Positions 1 through 8,650 of a DNA stretch of 40,708 nt are shown one piece after another. The position numbers were made by a program, and so were the translations under genes. The stretch is from Chloroflexota bacterium. Its GTDB lineage: Bacteria; Chloroflexota; Dehalococcoidia; SZUA-161; SpSt-899. The notes below the pieces were generated by a model that saw only the letters and a list, made by a program, of their open reading frames with translations, made no database searches and was not told the origin of the DNA. The DNA is taken from contig JABMQN010000076.1 of NCBI GenBank assembly GCA_013203045.1, forward strand, positions 1 to 40,708, given 5' to 3'. Each line of letters opens with the position of its first letter. Position 1 is the first letter of the stretch.

Positions 1-1
1 G

Positions 2-118
2 GTGGGGCGTCTTCTTGCCGGATTGAGAGCAGCCATCGAGAATAGCGGAGCACTATTTTTAAATAGGACAATTGAGACGTCCCGACGGGAGCGCCTCTAC
101 AGTTTGTTCACTCCATAG
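2..118 (+). CDS. possible 3' end of an upstream gene (partial)
   Basis: One + strand frame is open from the window edge to a TAG at 116-118, giving about 38 residues that begin VGRLLAGLRAAIENSGALF. It could be the C-terminus of a gene that starts outside the window. It is too short to assign to a family, and an open frame of this length can occur by chance. Apart from this and the speD promoter, bases 1-206 hold only two small hairpins (CTATTT/AAATAG at 53-66 and TCCCG/CGGGA near 90-100). Confidence 0.25.
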   Translation: MGRLLAGLRAAIENSGALFLNRTIETSRRERLYSLFTP

Positions 119-150
119 TTTGATGGTGATTTTTGGAAGTTCCAGTTCCT

Positions 151-179
151 TTGAGAAAACCGCCCGTATGATTTATAAT
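151..179 (+). promoter_or_regulatory. sigma-70 type promoter for speD-speE
   Basis: TTGAGA at 151-156 and a perfect TATAAT at 174-179 are separated by 17 bases, the optimal spacing. Transcription would start near 186, leaving only about 20 bases of leader before speD. The leader includes GGAG at 201-204. Confidence 0.6.
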
Positions 180-206
180 GAGTGAAGAATACCCACTACA
201 GGAGAT

Positions 207-557
207 ATGGCGTTGCACAATTTGGGGAAGCAGTACATTCTGGATTTAAAAGATTGCGATCATCAGGTACTCGACGATCTGGAATTCCTTAAAACTGCCC
301 TCTCAGCCGTAGTGCAACAAACCCAGGAAGAACCAATAGGCGAATCCTTCCATAAATTCACCCCCCAGGGAGTGAGCGGACTTGTGTTAGGTAATGGCGC
401 TCATGTATGTATTCATACCTGGCCTGAGTATAATTACGCGGCTATGGATATCTTTACTCATAACGAATCCTTTGATCTGGATGCAGCATCCAAACTAATC
501 ATAGATAAGCTCGGATCCCAGAACCCTTCTGTCACCGAACTGGAAAGAGGAGCCTAG
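207..557 (+). CDS. speD: S-adenosylmethionine decarboxylase homologue lacking the pyruvoyl serine
   Basis: This 116-residue protein is clearly of the class 1B SpeD family, with FHKF (48-51), GVSG (55-58) and IHTWPE (69-74). Normal SpeD cleaves itself between Glu and Ser of an ESH motif, and that serine becomes the catalytic pyruvoyl group. Here the ESH position reads GAH, with Ala65 (codon GCT) replacing the serine. The conserved FTCG cysteine is also replaced, in FTHN (His85). The Ser57 and His70 equivalents remain. As written it should not process itself or decarboxylate AdoMet. It may be a regulatory or prozyme-like partner, or have a new role. The GGAG at 201-204 is only 2 bases from ATG 207 but 8 bases from TTG 213, so translation may start at 213. 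speE follows after 3 bases. Confidence 0.88.
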   Translation: MALHNLGKQYILDLKDCDHQVLDDLEFLKTALSAVVQQTQEEPIGESFHKFTPQGVSGLVLGNGAHVCIHTWPEYNYAAMDIFTHNESFDLDAASKLIIDKLGSQNPSVTELERGA

Positions 558-560
558 TCA

Positions 561-1481
561 ATGCAAAACGTACCTTCCAACTGGTTTATGGAATTTGTTA
601 CACCGGACACGATTCAACAGTTCGCGGTGAAGGACATACTTTATTATGGTAAGTCACAATATCAAAAGGTAGAGATGATAGAGACTGTTGCCTTTGGCAA
701 ATGCCTCATTCTGGACGGAAAAATCCAGTCGTGCGAAGGAGATGAGTTCATATACCATGAAGCACTGGTCCAGCCTGCAATGACGCTGCACCCCAATCCG
801 GAAACCGTGTTCATTGCCGGCGGTGGCGAAGGCGCTACCTTAAGAGAAGTTCTTTCGCATAACACAGTTAAAAAAGTGGTTATGGTGGATATCGATAGCG
901 AAGTCATCGATCTTTGCAAGAAATACTTGCCGAACCATCACCAGGGCTCTTTCGATGATCCGCGTGTTGAGTTGCTCCATATGGATGCCAAAAAATACCT
1001 CGAAGAGACTGACCTGAAATTCGATGTCGTCATCATTGATCTCCCTGAACCCATTGAAGGGGGCCCGTGCTACCTGCTCTACACACAAAAGTTCTATGAG
1101 ATGCTCAAAACCAAGATGGCAGACACGTCTGTATTCGCACTGCAGTCGGGAGCCACTATAATCGGGATCACTGAAGTTTACCTTGCGATAAACAATACGC
1201 TCAAGACCGCCTTCCCTGTATCGATTCCCTACGAGGCAACGGTCCCTGCATTTGGTGGACCCTGGGGTTTTACCCTTAACTCGACGAAACTTGATCCACG
1301 AGAGCTATCGCAAGAAGAGATTGATCGTCGTATCGCTGCACGTGTGACGAATACGCTTCGTTTCTATGATGGACATACCCATCAGGGGCTTTTCTACATT
1401 CCTAAGTACTTACGAGACATGCTGGCCAAAGAAACGACCATCATTACTGAGGATAACCCGGTATTTGTCCCAGGGATCTAA
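561..1481 (+). CDS. speE: polyamine aminopropyltransferase (spermidine/thermospermine synthase family)
   Basis: A 306-residue class I methyltransferase-fold enzyme that moves an aminopropyl group from decarboxylated AdoMet to a polyamine. Visible are the DEFIYHE substrate motif (61-67), the nucleotide-binding GGGEGATLREV (87-97), the acidic VDID (109-112) and a C-terminal ITEDNPVFVPG. The GGGEGATLREV and LLYTQKFY segments resemble the Thermus/thermospermine synthase branch more than E. coli SpeE, so the amine acceptor is uncertain. The usual D-x-x-D around the catalytic Asp is Asp160-Leu-Pro-Glu163, with Glu for the second Asp. An AGAGGAG ribosome binding site lies inside the end of speD, and the two genes are surely co-transcribed. 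Confidence 0.88.
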   Translation: MQNVPSNWFMEFVTPDTIQQFAVKDILYYGKSQYQKVEMIETVAFGKCLILDGKIQSCEGDEFIYHEALVQPAMTLHPNPETVFIAGGGEGATLREVLSHNTVKKVVMVDIDSEVIDLCKKYLPNHHQGSFDDPRVELLHMDAKKYLEETDLKFDVVIIDLPEPIEGGPCYLLYTQKFYEMLKTKMADTSVFALQSGATIIGITEVYLAINNTLKTAFPVSIPYEATVPAFGGPWGFTLNSTKLDPRELSQEEIDRRIAARVTNTLRFYDGHTHQGLFYIPKYLRDMLAKETTIITEDNPVFVPGI

Positions 1482-1555
1482 AACGAGGAGTTCCATTCCG
1501 CTTATCACTGCAGGGATGGGTTCCACCTAATTTTTAAGTTACACTTACATTTTCA

Positions 1556-3703
1556 ATGGAAACTGATATCTTTTCAAACTTGAATCCTGCCCAGAAGGCA
1601 GCTGTGGAGTCCATTGAAGGCCCACAACTCGTAGTTGCCGGTCCCGGTAGCGGTAAAACACGAGTCATCACCAACCGTATAGCCTACCTCATCAGGGTCG
1701 TTGGTATCAATCCGTATCGAATCCTGGCCGTCACTTTCACCAATAAGGCTGCTCGCGAAATGAAAGACCGGGTCGAGAACATGCTCGGACAGGGTGCCGA
1801 CGGACTCGCTCTGGGCACGTTCCACTCTATATGCGCTCGCATTCTGCGGCAGGAAGCGGATCACACTAATGTAGATTCTCGTTTTGTCATCTACGATGAG
1901 AGTGATCAGGTGAACCTTATCACTCGCGTCATGAAGGAATTGAACCTCGATCCCAAGCAGTACCCCCCACGATCGATCAAGTCGGTCATTTCCGCTGCCA
2001 AGGCCCAACTGATTGCCCCACAGGAATTCATCAGTGGTAATTATTTCGAAGAAGTAGCCAAACGTATCTACGAGCGATATCAGAAGGAACTCTTTGACAG
2101 CAACGCACTGGACTTTGATGATCTTCTAATGCAGACTGTTGTCCTCTTCCGCAATCACAAAGACGTACTGGAGAAATATCAATCCCGCTATATACACGTT
2201 ATGATCGATGAGTTCCAGGACACCAATTTGGCACAATATAAACTGTCACGGCAGCTAGCAGGCAAATACCGCAATATCTGTGTTGTCGGAGATCCGGATC
2301 AATCGATATATTCGTGGAGATTCGCCGATCTGCGTCACATTCTGGATTTTAAAAATGACTATCCCGACGCCACCATCACACTTCTGGAACAGAATTATCG
2401 CTCAACGCAGACCATTATTGAAGCTGCTTCCCACCTTATTTCACCCAATGAACAACGTACAGAGAAAGAACTGTGGACCGAGAATGATAAAGGGGTACCC
2501 ATCAATATCCTGGAAACTTTCAACGAGCAAGAAGAGGCCCAATTCGTTGTCAGTGAGATCGAGCGACTCATCATGGAACACGGCTACAGCAATGGCGACT
2601 GTGCAGCAATGTACCGGACTAATGCTCAGTCCCGCGCTCTTGAAGAGGCCTTTGTTCGCTACGGATTCCCCTACAAATTGGTCGGTGCCACTCGTTTTTA
2701 TGAAAGGCGTGAGATCAAGGATTTGGTATCCTATATCAGGCTCGTCAGCAACCCTCATGATAGCGTGAGCCTGGCCCGCATTATCAATGTTCCGCCCCGG
2801 GGAATCGGACAACGGACTATGGCGGAACTTTCAGCATGGGCCAGCAATAAGGAGATATCTTTATACTCGGCGCTCGGACTTATAGCTAACGGAGAGGAAA
2901 CCCCTCTCTCCTCCCGCAGTACACAGGTTCTAATAAAATTCAGCACCATGCTCAATGAACTCATCTCCGAAAGTACCGAAACAGACGTGACCGGTTTGTT
3001 TGATTTGATCCTGGAACGCATCGGGTACAAGAATTACATCCTGGATGGCACAGATAGCGAGGATAGATGGACCAATGTCCTCGAGCTTCGAGGTATGGCC
3101 AACGAATACGATGATCTCGAACCTGAAGATGCTATAACGTCTCTGCTGGAAAGGATATCCCTGGTTTCGAGCGTTGATAACCTTGCTGAGAAAGCCAACG
3201 GCGTCACGCTGATCACTTTACACCAGGCCAAAGGGCTCGAATTTCCGGTGGTTTTCATGGTGGGAATGGAAGAAGGAATCTTGCCCCATCTTCGGTCTTT
3301 CGCCGATCCCCAGCAAATGGAAGAGGAACGCCGACTGTGCTATGTCGGTGTCACCCGGGCCAAGGAAAGATTGTATCTGATACGAGCGTTTCGTCGCAGC
3401 CTCCATGGTGGTAGCCGCCCTAATCCTGCATCCCGTTTCCTGCAGGACATCCCGGCTAAGTTGGTGGCAGCAAGCCCCAACAAACAAAAAGCAAGTTGCC
3501 TCATTGAAAGCACTACCCCCTATCTCTCCCCAATCATAGATCTTAAAACGGGTGATAGCGTCATTCATGCCAAATTCGGAGAGGGCGTGGTAACTGAATG
3601 TTTCTCCACCAAAAATGATCACGAAATAACGGTATCGTTCAGAGGGGGAATTGGGATTAAAAAGTTATTGTTGAGCCTGGCAAGACTGGAGAAGATACTA
3701 TGA
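1556..3703 (+). CDS. pcrA: UvrD/PcrA/Rep family ATP-dependent DNA helicase
   Basis: A 715-residue superfamily 1A 3'-5' helicase, used in repair and in removing obstacles on DNA. All motifs are present in order: Q motif [10 protein letters not shown], Walker A AGPGSGKT, Ia [59 protein letters not shown] and [17 protein letters not shown]. The C-terminus ([14 protein letters not shown]) matches the Tudor-like domain of PcrA, which binds RNA polymerase, favouring PcrA over Rep. The 74-base gap after speE has no clear Shine-Dalgarno near ATG 1556, yet the [10 protein letters not shown] start is the usual length. The stop overlaps the rph start (ATGA). Confidence 0.93.
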   Translation: METDIFSNLNPAQKAAVESIEGPQLVVAGPGSGKTRVITNRIAYLIRVVGINPYRILAVTFTNKAAREMKDRVENMLGQGADGLALGTFHSICARILRQEADHTNVDSRFVIYDESDQVNLITRVMKELNLDPKQYPPRSIKSVISAAKAQLIAPQEFISGNYFEEVAKRIYERYQKELFDSNALDFDDLLMQTVVLFRNHKDVLEKYQSRYIHVMIDEFQDTNLAQYKLSRQLAGKYRNICVVGDPDQSIYSWRFADLRHILDFKNDYPDATITLLEQNYRSTQTIIEAASHLISPNEQRTEKELWTENDKGVPINILETFNEQEEAQFVVSEIERLIMEHGYSNGDCAAMYRTNAQSRALEEAFVRYGFPYKLVGATRFYERREIKDLVSYIRLVSNPHDSVSLARIINVPPRGIGQRTMAELSAWASNKEISLYSALGLIANGEETPLSSRSTQVLIKFSTMLNELISESTETDVTGLFDLILERIGYKNYILDGTDSEDRWTNVLELRGMANEYDDLEPEDAITSLLERISLVSSVDNLAEKANGVTLITLHQAKGLEFPVVFMVGMEEGILPHLRSFADPQQMEEERRLCYVGVTRAKERLYLIRAFRRSLHGGSRPNPASRFLQDIPAKLVAASPNKQKASCLIESTTPYLSPIIDLKTGDSVIHAKFGEGVVTECFSTKNDHEITVSFRGGIGIKKLLLSLARLEKIL

Positions 3704-4434
3704 GATTAGCCCGATTTGATGGCCGCTCCACTGAAGAAATGCGTTCGGTGCGAATCACCACAGGATTCCAGAAGCATGCAGAAGGCTCAGCACTGATCGA
3801 ACTGGGAGAAACAAAAGTGCTCTGTTCGGTAAGTGTGGAGGATCGAATTCCTGCTTTCCTTAGAGGAAGTGGTTCCGGATGGATAACCGCCGAATACGGA
3901 ATGCTGCCCCGATCCACTCACACTCGTACGCAGAGAGAGGCCGCAAAAGGAAAGGTGAGCGGAAGAACTCTCGAAATCCAGCGCCTGATTGGCCGATCGC
4001 TGCGAGGAATAGCCAATCTTGAAAATCTCGGCGAGAGAACCTTCACCGCTGACTGCGATGTACTTCAGGCAGATGGGGGAACCCGCACGGCATCCATCAC
4101 TGCAGCATATGTAGCACTGGCCCAAGCCTTCCATACACTTCGGGAAAGGGGTGAGGCTATTGATAATCCTCTAAAAGGAGCTGTAGCCGCCACCAGCGTT
4201 GGAATCGTCGATGGCGTCCAACTTCTCGACCTGTGTTATGAAGAGGATTCACATGCTGAAGTCGATTTCAACATTGTGATGACCGATGTCGGCGAGTTTA
4301 TTGAGGTCCAGGGAACTGCTGAAGGAAAACCCTTTTCCAAAGAAAGCATGGACTCGCTTCTTGCTATTGCCCAAAACGGGATCGCTGAGCTGTTCAAAAT
4401 CCAGAAGGCCGTTATCGAAGGGTTCGAGAGATAG
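3700..4434 (+). CDS. rph: ribonuclease PH
   Basis: A phosphorolytic 3'-5' exoribonuclease that trims tRNA 3' ends and acts as a hexameric ring in the cytoplasm. The 244-residue length is typical. It has the N-terminal [11 protein letters not shown] segment, [17 protein letters not shown], the substrate-binding [14 protein letters not shown] and the phosphate-binding [14 protein letters not shown]. The ATG overlaps the pcrA stop by four bases, indicating translational coupling. Nothing in the sequence looks damaged. Confidence 0.96.
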   Translation: MRLARFDGRSTEEMRSVRITTGFQKHAEGSALIELGETKVLCSVSVEDRIPAFLRGSGSGWITAEYGMLPRSTHTRTQREAAKGKVSGRTLEIQRLIGRSLRGIANLENLGERTFTADCDVLQADGGTRTASITAAYVALAQAFHTLRERGEAIDNPLKGAVAATSVGIVDGVQLLDLCYEEDSHAEVDFNIVMTDVGEFIEVQGTAEGKPFSKESMDSLLAIAQNGIAELFKIQKAVIEGFER

Positions 4435-4438
4435 CATC

Positions 4439-5767
4439 ATGGCCGACGTTCGCCCATTTCGCGGGTTACGCTACAATCTGGATAAAGCTGGCGACCTCTC
4501 TTCAGTAATTACCCCTCCATACGACGTAATCAATTCTGCCCAACAGGAAGCCTACCACCAGAGAAATCCTTATAATATCATCAGGCTGGAATTCGGGAAA
4601 GAACTCCCCGATGATGATGATCAAACCAACAAATACACCAGGGCAGCTCAGACACTCAGCGACTGGATACAGCAAGATATTCTTGTTCGAGATGATACTC
4701 CGGCTTTCTATCTCACCGAACACAGGTTCCCCGAGCCAGATGGATATAGAAGCTACTGGGGCCTCGTGGCGGCAGTTCGTCTGGAAGAATTTGAAACAGG
4801 CCAAATCCGACCGACCGAGATAATCATGCATGCCCCTGCGGCTGATCGGTTCAATCTTCTCAAATCCTGCCGGGTAAATCTGAGCCCTATTATGGGGATG
4901 GTCCGTTGGGGGGAGGGAAGTATAAGATCGCTTTTCCCCGATATTGACCGGGAAAATCCATCCCTAACCGCCACCGATGACTTCGGAGTAACCTTTGACC
5001 TATGGATAGTGGCCGAAGAAGAAGCCGTTCAGCGCGTCTCGGATTTCTTTTCAGAACGGGCAATATATATTGCCGACGGTCATCATCGATACACTACAGC
5101 TTTGGTCTATCGGAATGAACAAATCTCTGCCGGTTCTCCTGAAAACAATGACGCAGCCAGCAATTTCCTGATGATGACGATTATCAGCACAGGAGATCCC
5201 GGGCTAACATTGCTGCCAACGCATCGCATGGTTCGGAACATAAAATCGAAACGCATGGCAAACCTGAAAGATCAACTCAGTGACTATTTCCAAATCCAGA
5301 CATTGCCACCCTCATCATCTGAAAATTCTCGGAATCGTAGGGATTGGAAGGCCTCTCTAGATGAGGCTGGTAAAAAAGGGCCGGCTTTCGGGCTATACGG
5401 TCTGGCGGATGACAACTTCCTGTTGCTCACGCCGCATAACATCTCCGCACTGCGAGCCATGCTCCCTGAAGGGAAGCCAAAGGCCTGGAGGGATATTGAT
5501 GTAAGCCTCCTTCACGGCGTGATAATGCAGCGAATACTGGGTATCGATACTCCCGAAAAGGAGAAAGATCGTCTGGAGTACACTCCTGATGAAGCGGAAG
5601 TTCTGCGGAAAGTTGAGTCAGGAGCAGCTCAACTGGGATTTTTCCTCAACCCGGTGCCGGTTTCAAGCGTACTGAAGGTGGCCGATGCTAACGTTCGGAT
5701 GCCACCCAAATCAACGTACTTCTACCCCAAGACAGCAGCAGGCCTGGTGATGAATCCTCTGTTTTAG
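4439..5767 (+). CDS. DUF1015 family protein
   Basis: A 442-residue cytoplasmic protein of the widespread DUF1015 family. The start fits the family pattern (VRPFRGLRYN, then ITPPYDVI at about 21-28). The conserved YIADGHHRYTTAL, containing the HHRY motif, lies near 210. The frame is open upstream into rph to 4286, but ATG 4439, four bases after the rph stop, gives the normal family N-terminus. No reaction can be assigned from sequence. Its place at the end of a pcrA-rph unit suggests a housekeeping role. A palindromic repeat follows at 5804. Confidence 0.88.
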   Translation: MADVRPFRGLRYNLDKAGDLSSVITPPYDVINSAQQEAYHQRNPYNIIRLEFGKELPDDDDQTNKYTRAAQTLSDWIQQDILVRDDTPAFYLTEHRFPEPDGYRSYWGLVAAVRLEEFETGQIRPTEIIMHAPAADRFNLLKSCRVNLSPIMGMVRWGEGSIRSLFPDIDRENPSLTATDDFGVTFDLWIVAEEEAVQRVSDFFSERAIYIADGHHRYTTALVYRNEQISAGSPENNDAASNFLMMTIISTGDPGLTLLPTHRMVRNIKSKRMANLKDQLSDYFQIQTLPPSSSENSRNRRDWKASLDEAGKKGPAFGLYGLADDNFLLLTPHNISALRAMLPEGKPKAWRDIDVSLLHGVIMQRILGIDTPEKEKDRLEYTPDEAEVLRKVESGAAQLGFFLNPVPVSSVLKVADANVRMPPKSTYFYPKTAAGLVMNPLF

Positions 5768-5803
5768 TTTCGTTGCCTTTTCTACGTAAATAGAGTCTGT
5801 ATA

Positions 5804-5830
5804 TGTCATTCCGAACCTGATTCGGAATCC
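5804..5830. repeat. dispersed palindromic repeat (TCATTCC type)
   Basis: Arms ATTCCGAA (5808-5815) and TTCGGAAT (5821-5828) flank a 5-base loop, within the frame GTCATTCC...GGAATCC. It lies between the convergent DUF1015 and ABC permease genes. Relatives occur at 8201-8227, 8536-8603 and 18820-18987 in this window. Confidence 0.75.
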
Positions 5831-5898
5831 AGTCGCTGCAGAATCCCCGGTGAAATCGACAGCCTGCGTGTGCGGACTACGATCCTGGCCAGTTGACC

Positions 5899-7179
5899 TC
5901 AATCAGCATAACGCAGTGCAGTCCACACATTACGAGGTCTGATCTGCTGACCCGAAAGCAGTATATCTGCCCGGTATACACGGGCTGTAATCCAGAGTAA
6001 TAGCAACGCCGTTACAGCAACTAGCGCCAGGGATGCGGCGATTTCACTGCTCGACATATCGTCCCCCATGCCATTCCTGATCATAAGCATCGTCGGCGCC
6101 GAAAACGGGAAGTATGTGAATATCTGCGCAAGTATGTGGTCGGGCGCCACATTCATCCACAGCCCTATCATGTAGAAAGGCAGGCCCACGAGCATGCTCA
6201 ACAGGCCTGTATACTGTTGAGCCGACTGCGGTGAATTAATAACCGTGGCTATGAACATTGCCAGCACGGAGAACAGGAAGTACCCGAGGACGAAGCTCAG
6301 TGCAATGGTAGCAAGCAGACCCGATGAGATAGTCAGGTCGCCGCCGTTTGGTATCCGGTCGAAGATCGCTGGCATGGCGAATACCCCCACGGTGACCCAC
6401 ACCGCAATCTGAATCAACCCGGCGGTCCACAGCGCCAGCAGCTTTCCTGTCATAAGCGAAAGTGGCGATGCCGAAGTGACCAGCATCTCGACCATGCGGG
6501 TTTCTTTCTCTTCATAGACGCTGCGTAACAACGCGCCGCTTCCGGTCAGGACAGCCATCATCAGTAAAAGGCTAAAGAGAATCGGAACGATCATCTCCCC
6601 GACTTCCTCCGCGGTACTGATCTCATCACTGACAGCTCCACCGGCCTCAACCTCGAACCTCTGGTAGGAAGCAGGATCGGTAACACGCCACAAAAGGTCA
6701 GTGTCCAACTCTCCCTCAGCCAATTTGTACCTCAGGAAGCCTTCGAAGTCCCATTCATCGGGGCTGCCCCACAGGTTCCTGCCATTGCCGACCCGCTCGT
6801 ACTCCTCGACCTCACCGGACTCCATATAGTCAGCCGTAAGTATGAAAAGCGTGTCGATCTCGTTTTGCCTGATGGCCGCAATTCCCTCGGCGCGGTCGTC
6901 GTACAACCTGGGCCAGTCCTGCTCTACAGCGACCGGTAAGGCGCCTGCCAGATCGACATACCCGACCATCTCCAGAAATGACTCTTCGCCATCTGCCGGT
7001 GAACCGGTATCCTCCGTACCGTCGTCCTCTGTCAGATCCACGATGAATGACGTCATCGGTATGGCTATCAACATTATGGCCGCCATTAGCACTGTGAAGA
7101 AAATGAAGCCGGGGCGGCGCAACTGCTGCCTGAATTCCTCGCTGAATATGACACGAAACTCAGTTGATGGACCGCGCAT
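5899..7179 (-). CDS. ABC-2 type transporter permease (NatB-like)
   Basis: A 426-residue membrane subunit of an ABC exporter. It has one N-terminal membrane segment (about 25-48), then a long acidic soluble loop (50-200), then about five membrane segments to the C-terminus. This is the architecture of NatB/YhaP-type ABC-2 permeases. EEKETRMVEMLVTSASP near 230 is the typical cytoplasmic coupling segment. A GAGGAGGT ribosome binding site precedes ATG 7179. The start overlaps the end of the ATPase gene by 20 bases, so the two are coupled. The substrate is unknown; NatAB exports Na+, but drugs, lipids or peptides are equally possible. Confidence 0.85.
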   Translation of the reverse strand: MRGPSTEFRVIFSEEFRQQLRRPGFIFFTVLMAAIMLIAIPMTSFIVDLTEDDGTEDTGSPADGEESFLEMVGYVDLAGALPVAVEQDWPRLYDDRAEGIAAIRQNEIDTLFILTADYMESGEVEEYERVGNGRNLWGSPDEWDFEGFLRYKLAEGELDTDLLWRVTDPASYQRFEVEAGGAVSDEISTAEEVGEMIVPILFSLLLMMAVLTGSGALLRSVYEEKETRMVEMLVTSASPLSLMTGKLLALWTAGLIQIAVWVTVGVFAMPAIFDRIPNGGDLTISSGLLATIALSFVLGYFLFSVLAMFIATVINSPQSAQQYTGLLSMLVGLPFYMIGLWMNVAPDHILAQIFTYFPFSAPTMLMIRNGMGDDMSSSEIAASLALVAVTALLLLWITARVYRADILLSGQQIRPRNVWTALRYAD

Positions 7180-8069
7180 GGGATACCTCCTCGATGAATA
7201 TATCGTTCAGTGACGGCAGCGCCAGTTCAAACCGTTCAATGTCGATCCCGGCATCAAGGTATGACCTGAGTATCCTCTCCGGTGTCCTGCCTTCTTCGAT
7301 GGCATACTCAACGACTCCGGGGCGTGGGACTTCATTCCGTTCATTGGCGAGATCGTCGGGTATGCCCCGGGCCTGTACCTGCACCGAGCTCGCCCCATGT
7401 TGCCGCTTGATCTCAGCCAGGTCCCCGAACAGCAGCAGACGGCCGTCCGCAATCAGTGCCACACGCTCGCACAACTCCTCGACGTCGGACATGACATGCG
7501 TGCTGAACATGATAGTGGCCCCCGGCGCGCTGCCGCTCCAGCAGCATCTCTTTCATCAGCTCGACGTTCAGCGGGTCCAGACCTGAGAAGGGCTCGTCGA
7601 GAATGATGAACTTGGGGTCGTGGACAAGGGCGGTGACGAACTGAACCAGTTGCGCCATACCGCGTGACAGGGTTTCCACTTTCTTCTTCCGGTGTTCGTA
7701 CAGGTTCACCTTACGCAGCAACTCGTCTATGCGGTCTTCGGCCTCAGTGAAAGTCAGTCCCTTGAGGCGTCCAAGGTAACGGATGGCGTCCAGCACCAGG
7801 GTCTTACGCGGCAGCCCTCGTTCTTCCGGCAGATAGCCGACGCCCTTCAGAACATTCCGGTAAGGCGGCAAGCCGAGGATACTGACCGATCCAGCATCGG
7901 GCCGGAGGATACCGAGAGCCATGCGAATGGTCGTCGTCTTGCCCGACCCGTTAGGGCCCAGGAAGCCGAATATCTCACCGCGTTTCACTTCGAATGATAC
8001 ATTGTCAACGACCGTTCGAGTTCCGAAAGTCTTGGTGAGACCTTCCACTTGTAGAACATTTTCGGTCAT
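7160..8069 (-). CDS. ABC transporter ATP-binding protein, NatA-like, interrupted by a frameshift
   Basis: The gene starts at 8069 (MTENVLQVEGL) after a perfect AGGAGG. The first frame carries Walker A GPNGSGKTTT, the signature TLSRGMAQLVQF (an unusual form of LSGGQ) and Walker B FIILDEP. At a run of five C at 7519-7523 (G on the coding strand) the frame changes. Removing one base gives RQRAGATIMFSTHVMSDVEEL, restoring the H-loop and C-terminal domain, which continue in the second frame to 7160. The intact product would be about 302 residues. The cause is either a homopolymer sequencing error or a real disabling mutation. It pairs with the permease at 5899-7179, and the upstream PadR protein is the likely regulator. 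Confidence 0.82.
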
Positions 8070-8165
8070 ATTTGTCCTCCTTGTGATTTCTTTACTGTGA
8101 TTCCGGACCCTGATCCTGTCGAAGATCCGCCGCAGCGGAAATTTACTCCCCAATATCCTTCCTGG

Positions 8166-8227
8166 ATTCTGAGTTTCCTCAGAATGACATTATTGAGTTA
8201 TGTCATTCCGGACTTGATCCGGAATCC
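8166..8227. repeat. two palindromic repeats overlapping the 3' end of the GIY-YIG gene
   Basis: The first palindrome has arms ATTCTGAG (8166-8173) and CTCAGAAT (8178-8185). The second is of the TCATTCC type, with arms ATTCCGGA (8205-8212) and TCCGGAAT (8218-8225). A degenerate third copy lies at about 8097-8140. The second palindrome encodes the last residues and the stop codon of the GIY-YIG protein. Confidence 0.75.
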
Positions 8228-8520
8228 ACATCTCCCAACAATTTGTAATACAAGTCCTCCCATGCAGGATTTGACGTTTCAATCAAATCGATTTTCCATT
8301 GTCTGTGCCAATCTTTAAGTTGTTTTTCTCTAGCAATTGCCTCACGAACATCCTTGCAACTTTCATACCAGACAAGATGATGAACCTCATACTTCGCTGT
8401 AAAACTTTCAATCTCATCATTCTTGTGTTGATACACTCGCTCTACAATGTCATTGGTGACACCGATATACAACGTTCCGTTTCGTTTGCTTGCCATTATG
8501 TATACGTAGTATTCGTTCAT
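8203..8520 (-). CDS. small GIY-YIG domain protein (YhbQ/UPF0213-like)
   Basis: A protein of about 105 residues with the single-domain GIY-YIG fold: YYVYIMASKRNGTLYIGVTND carries the YVY and YIG motifs. It continues with an ERVYQHKN segment and AIAREKQLKDW with the conserved Glu/Lys residues. Such stand-alone proteins are predicted nucleases of uncertain role. The frame extends upstream to 8565, but that part overlaps a palindrome and the domain begins at MNEYYVYI, so ATG 8520 is preferred. Its C-terminal DSGSSPE and stop lie inside another palindrome. Its position between padR and the ABC genes looks like an insertion into a regulator-exporter operon. Confidence 0.85.
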   Translation of the reverse strand: MNEYYVYIMASKRNGTLYIGVTNDIVERVYQHKNDEIESFTAKYEVHHLVWYESCKDVREAIAREKQLKDWHRQWKIDLIETSNPAWEDLYYKLLGDVDSGSSPE

Positions 8521-8535
8521 TTCCTGATTCAAGTC

Positions 8536-8603
8536 GTTCCCGACTCCGATCGGGAACCCAGTCATTACCTTATACCTCTAGATTCCCGTTTTCACGGGGA
8601 TGA
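8536..8603. repeat. two palindromic repeats upstream of the GIY-YIG gene
   Basis: Arms GTTCCCGA (8536-8543) and TCGGGAAC (8550-8557) form one hairpin. ATTCCCGT (8582-8589) and ACGGGGAT (8594-8601) form a second with one G-T pair, followed by GAC as in the other TCATTCC-type copies. With 8166-8227 they bracket the GIY-YIG gene. Confidence 0.7.
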
Positions 8604-8650
8604 CATAATAGGTGATATGCCCTCTCTTATTACCAATTAGAAACTAGAAG

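Noticed and set aside
4286-4438. Longer N-terminus for the DUF1015 protein
   Set aside because: The extra 51 codons overlap rph in another frame; the family N-terminus begins at ATG 4439.
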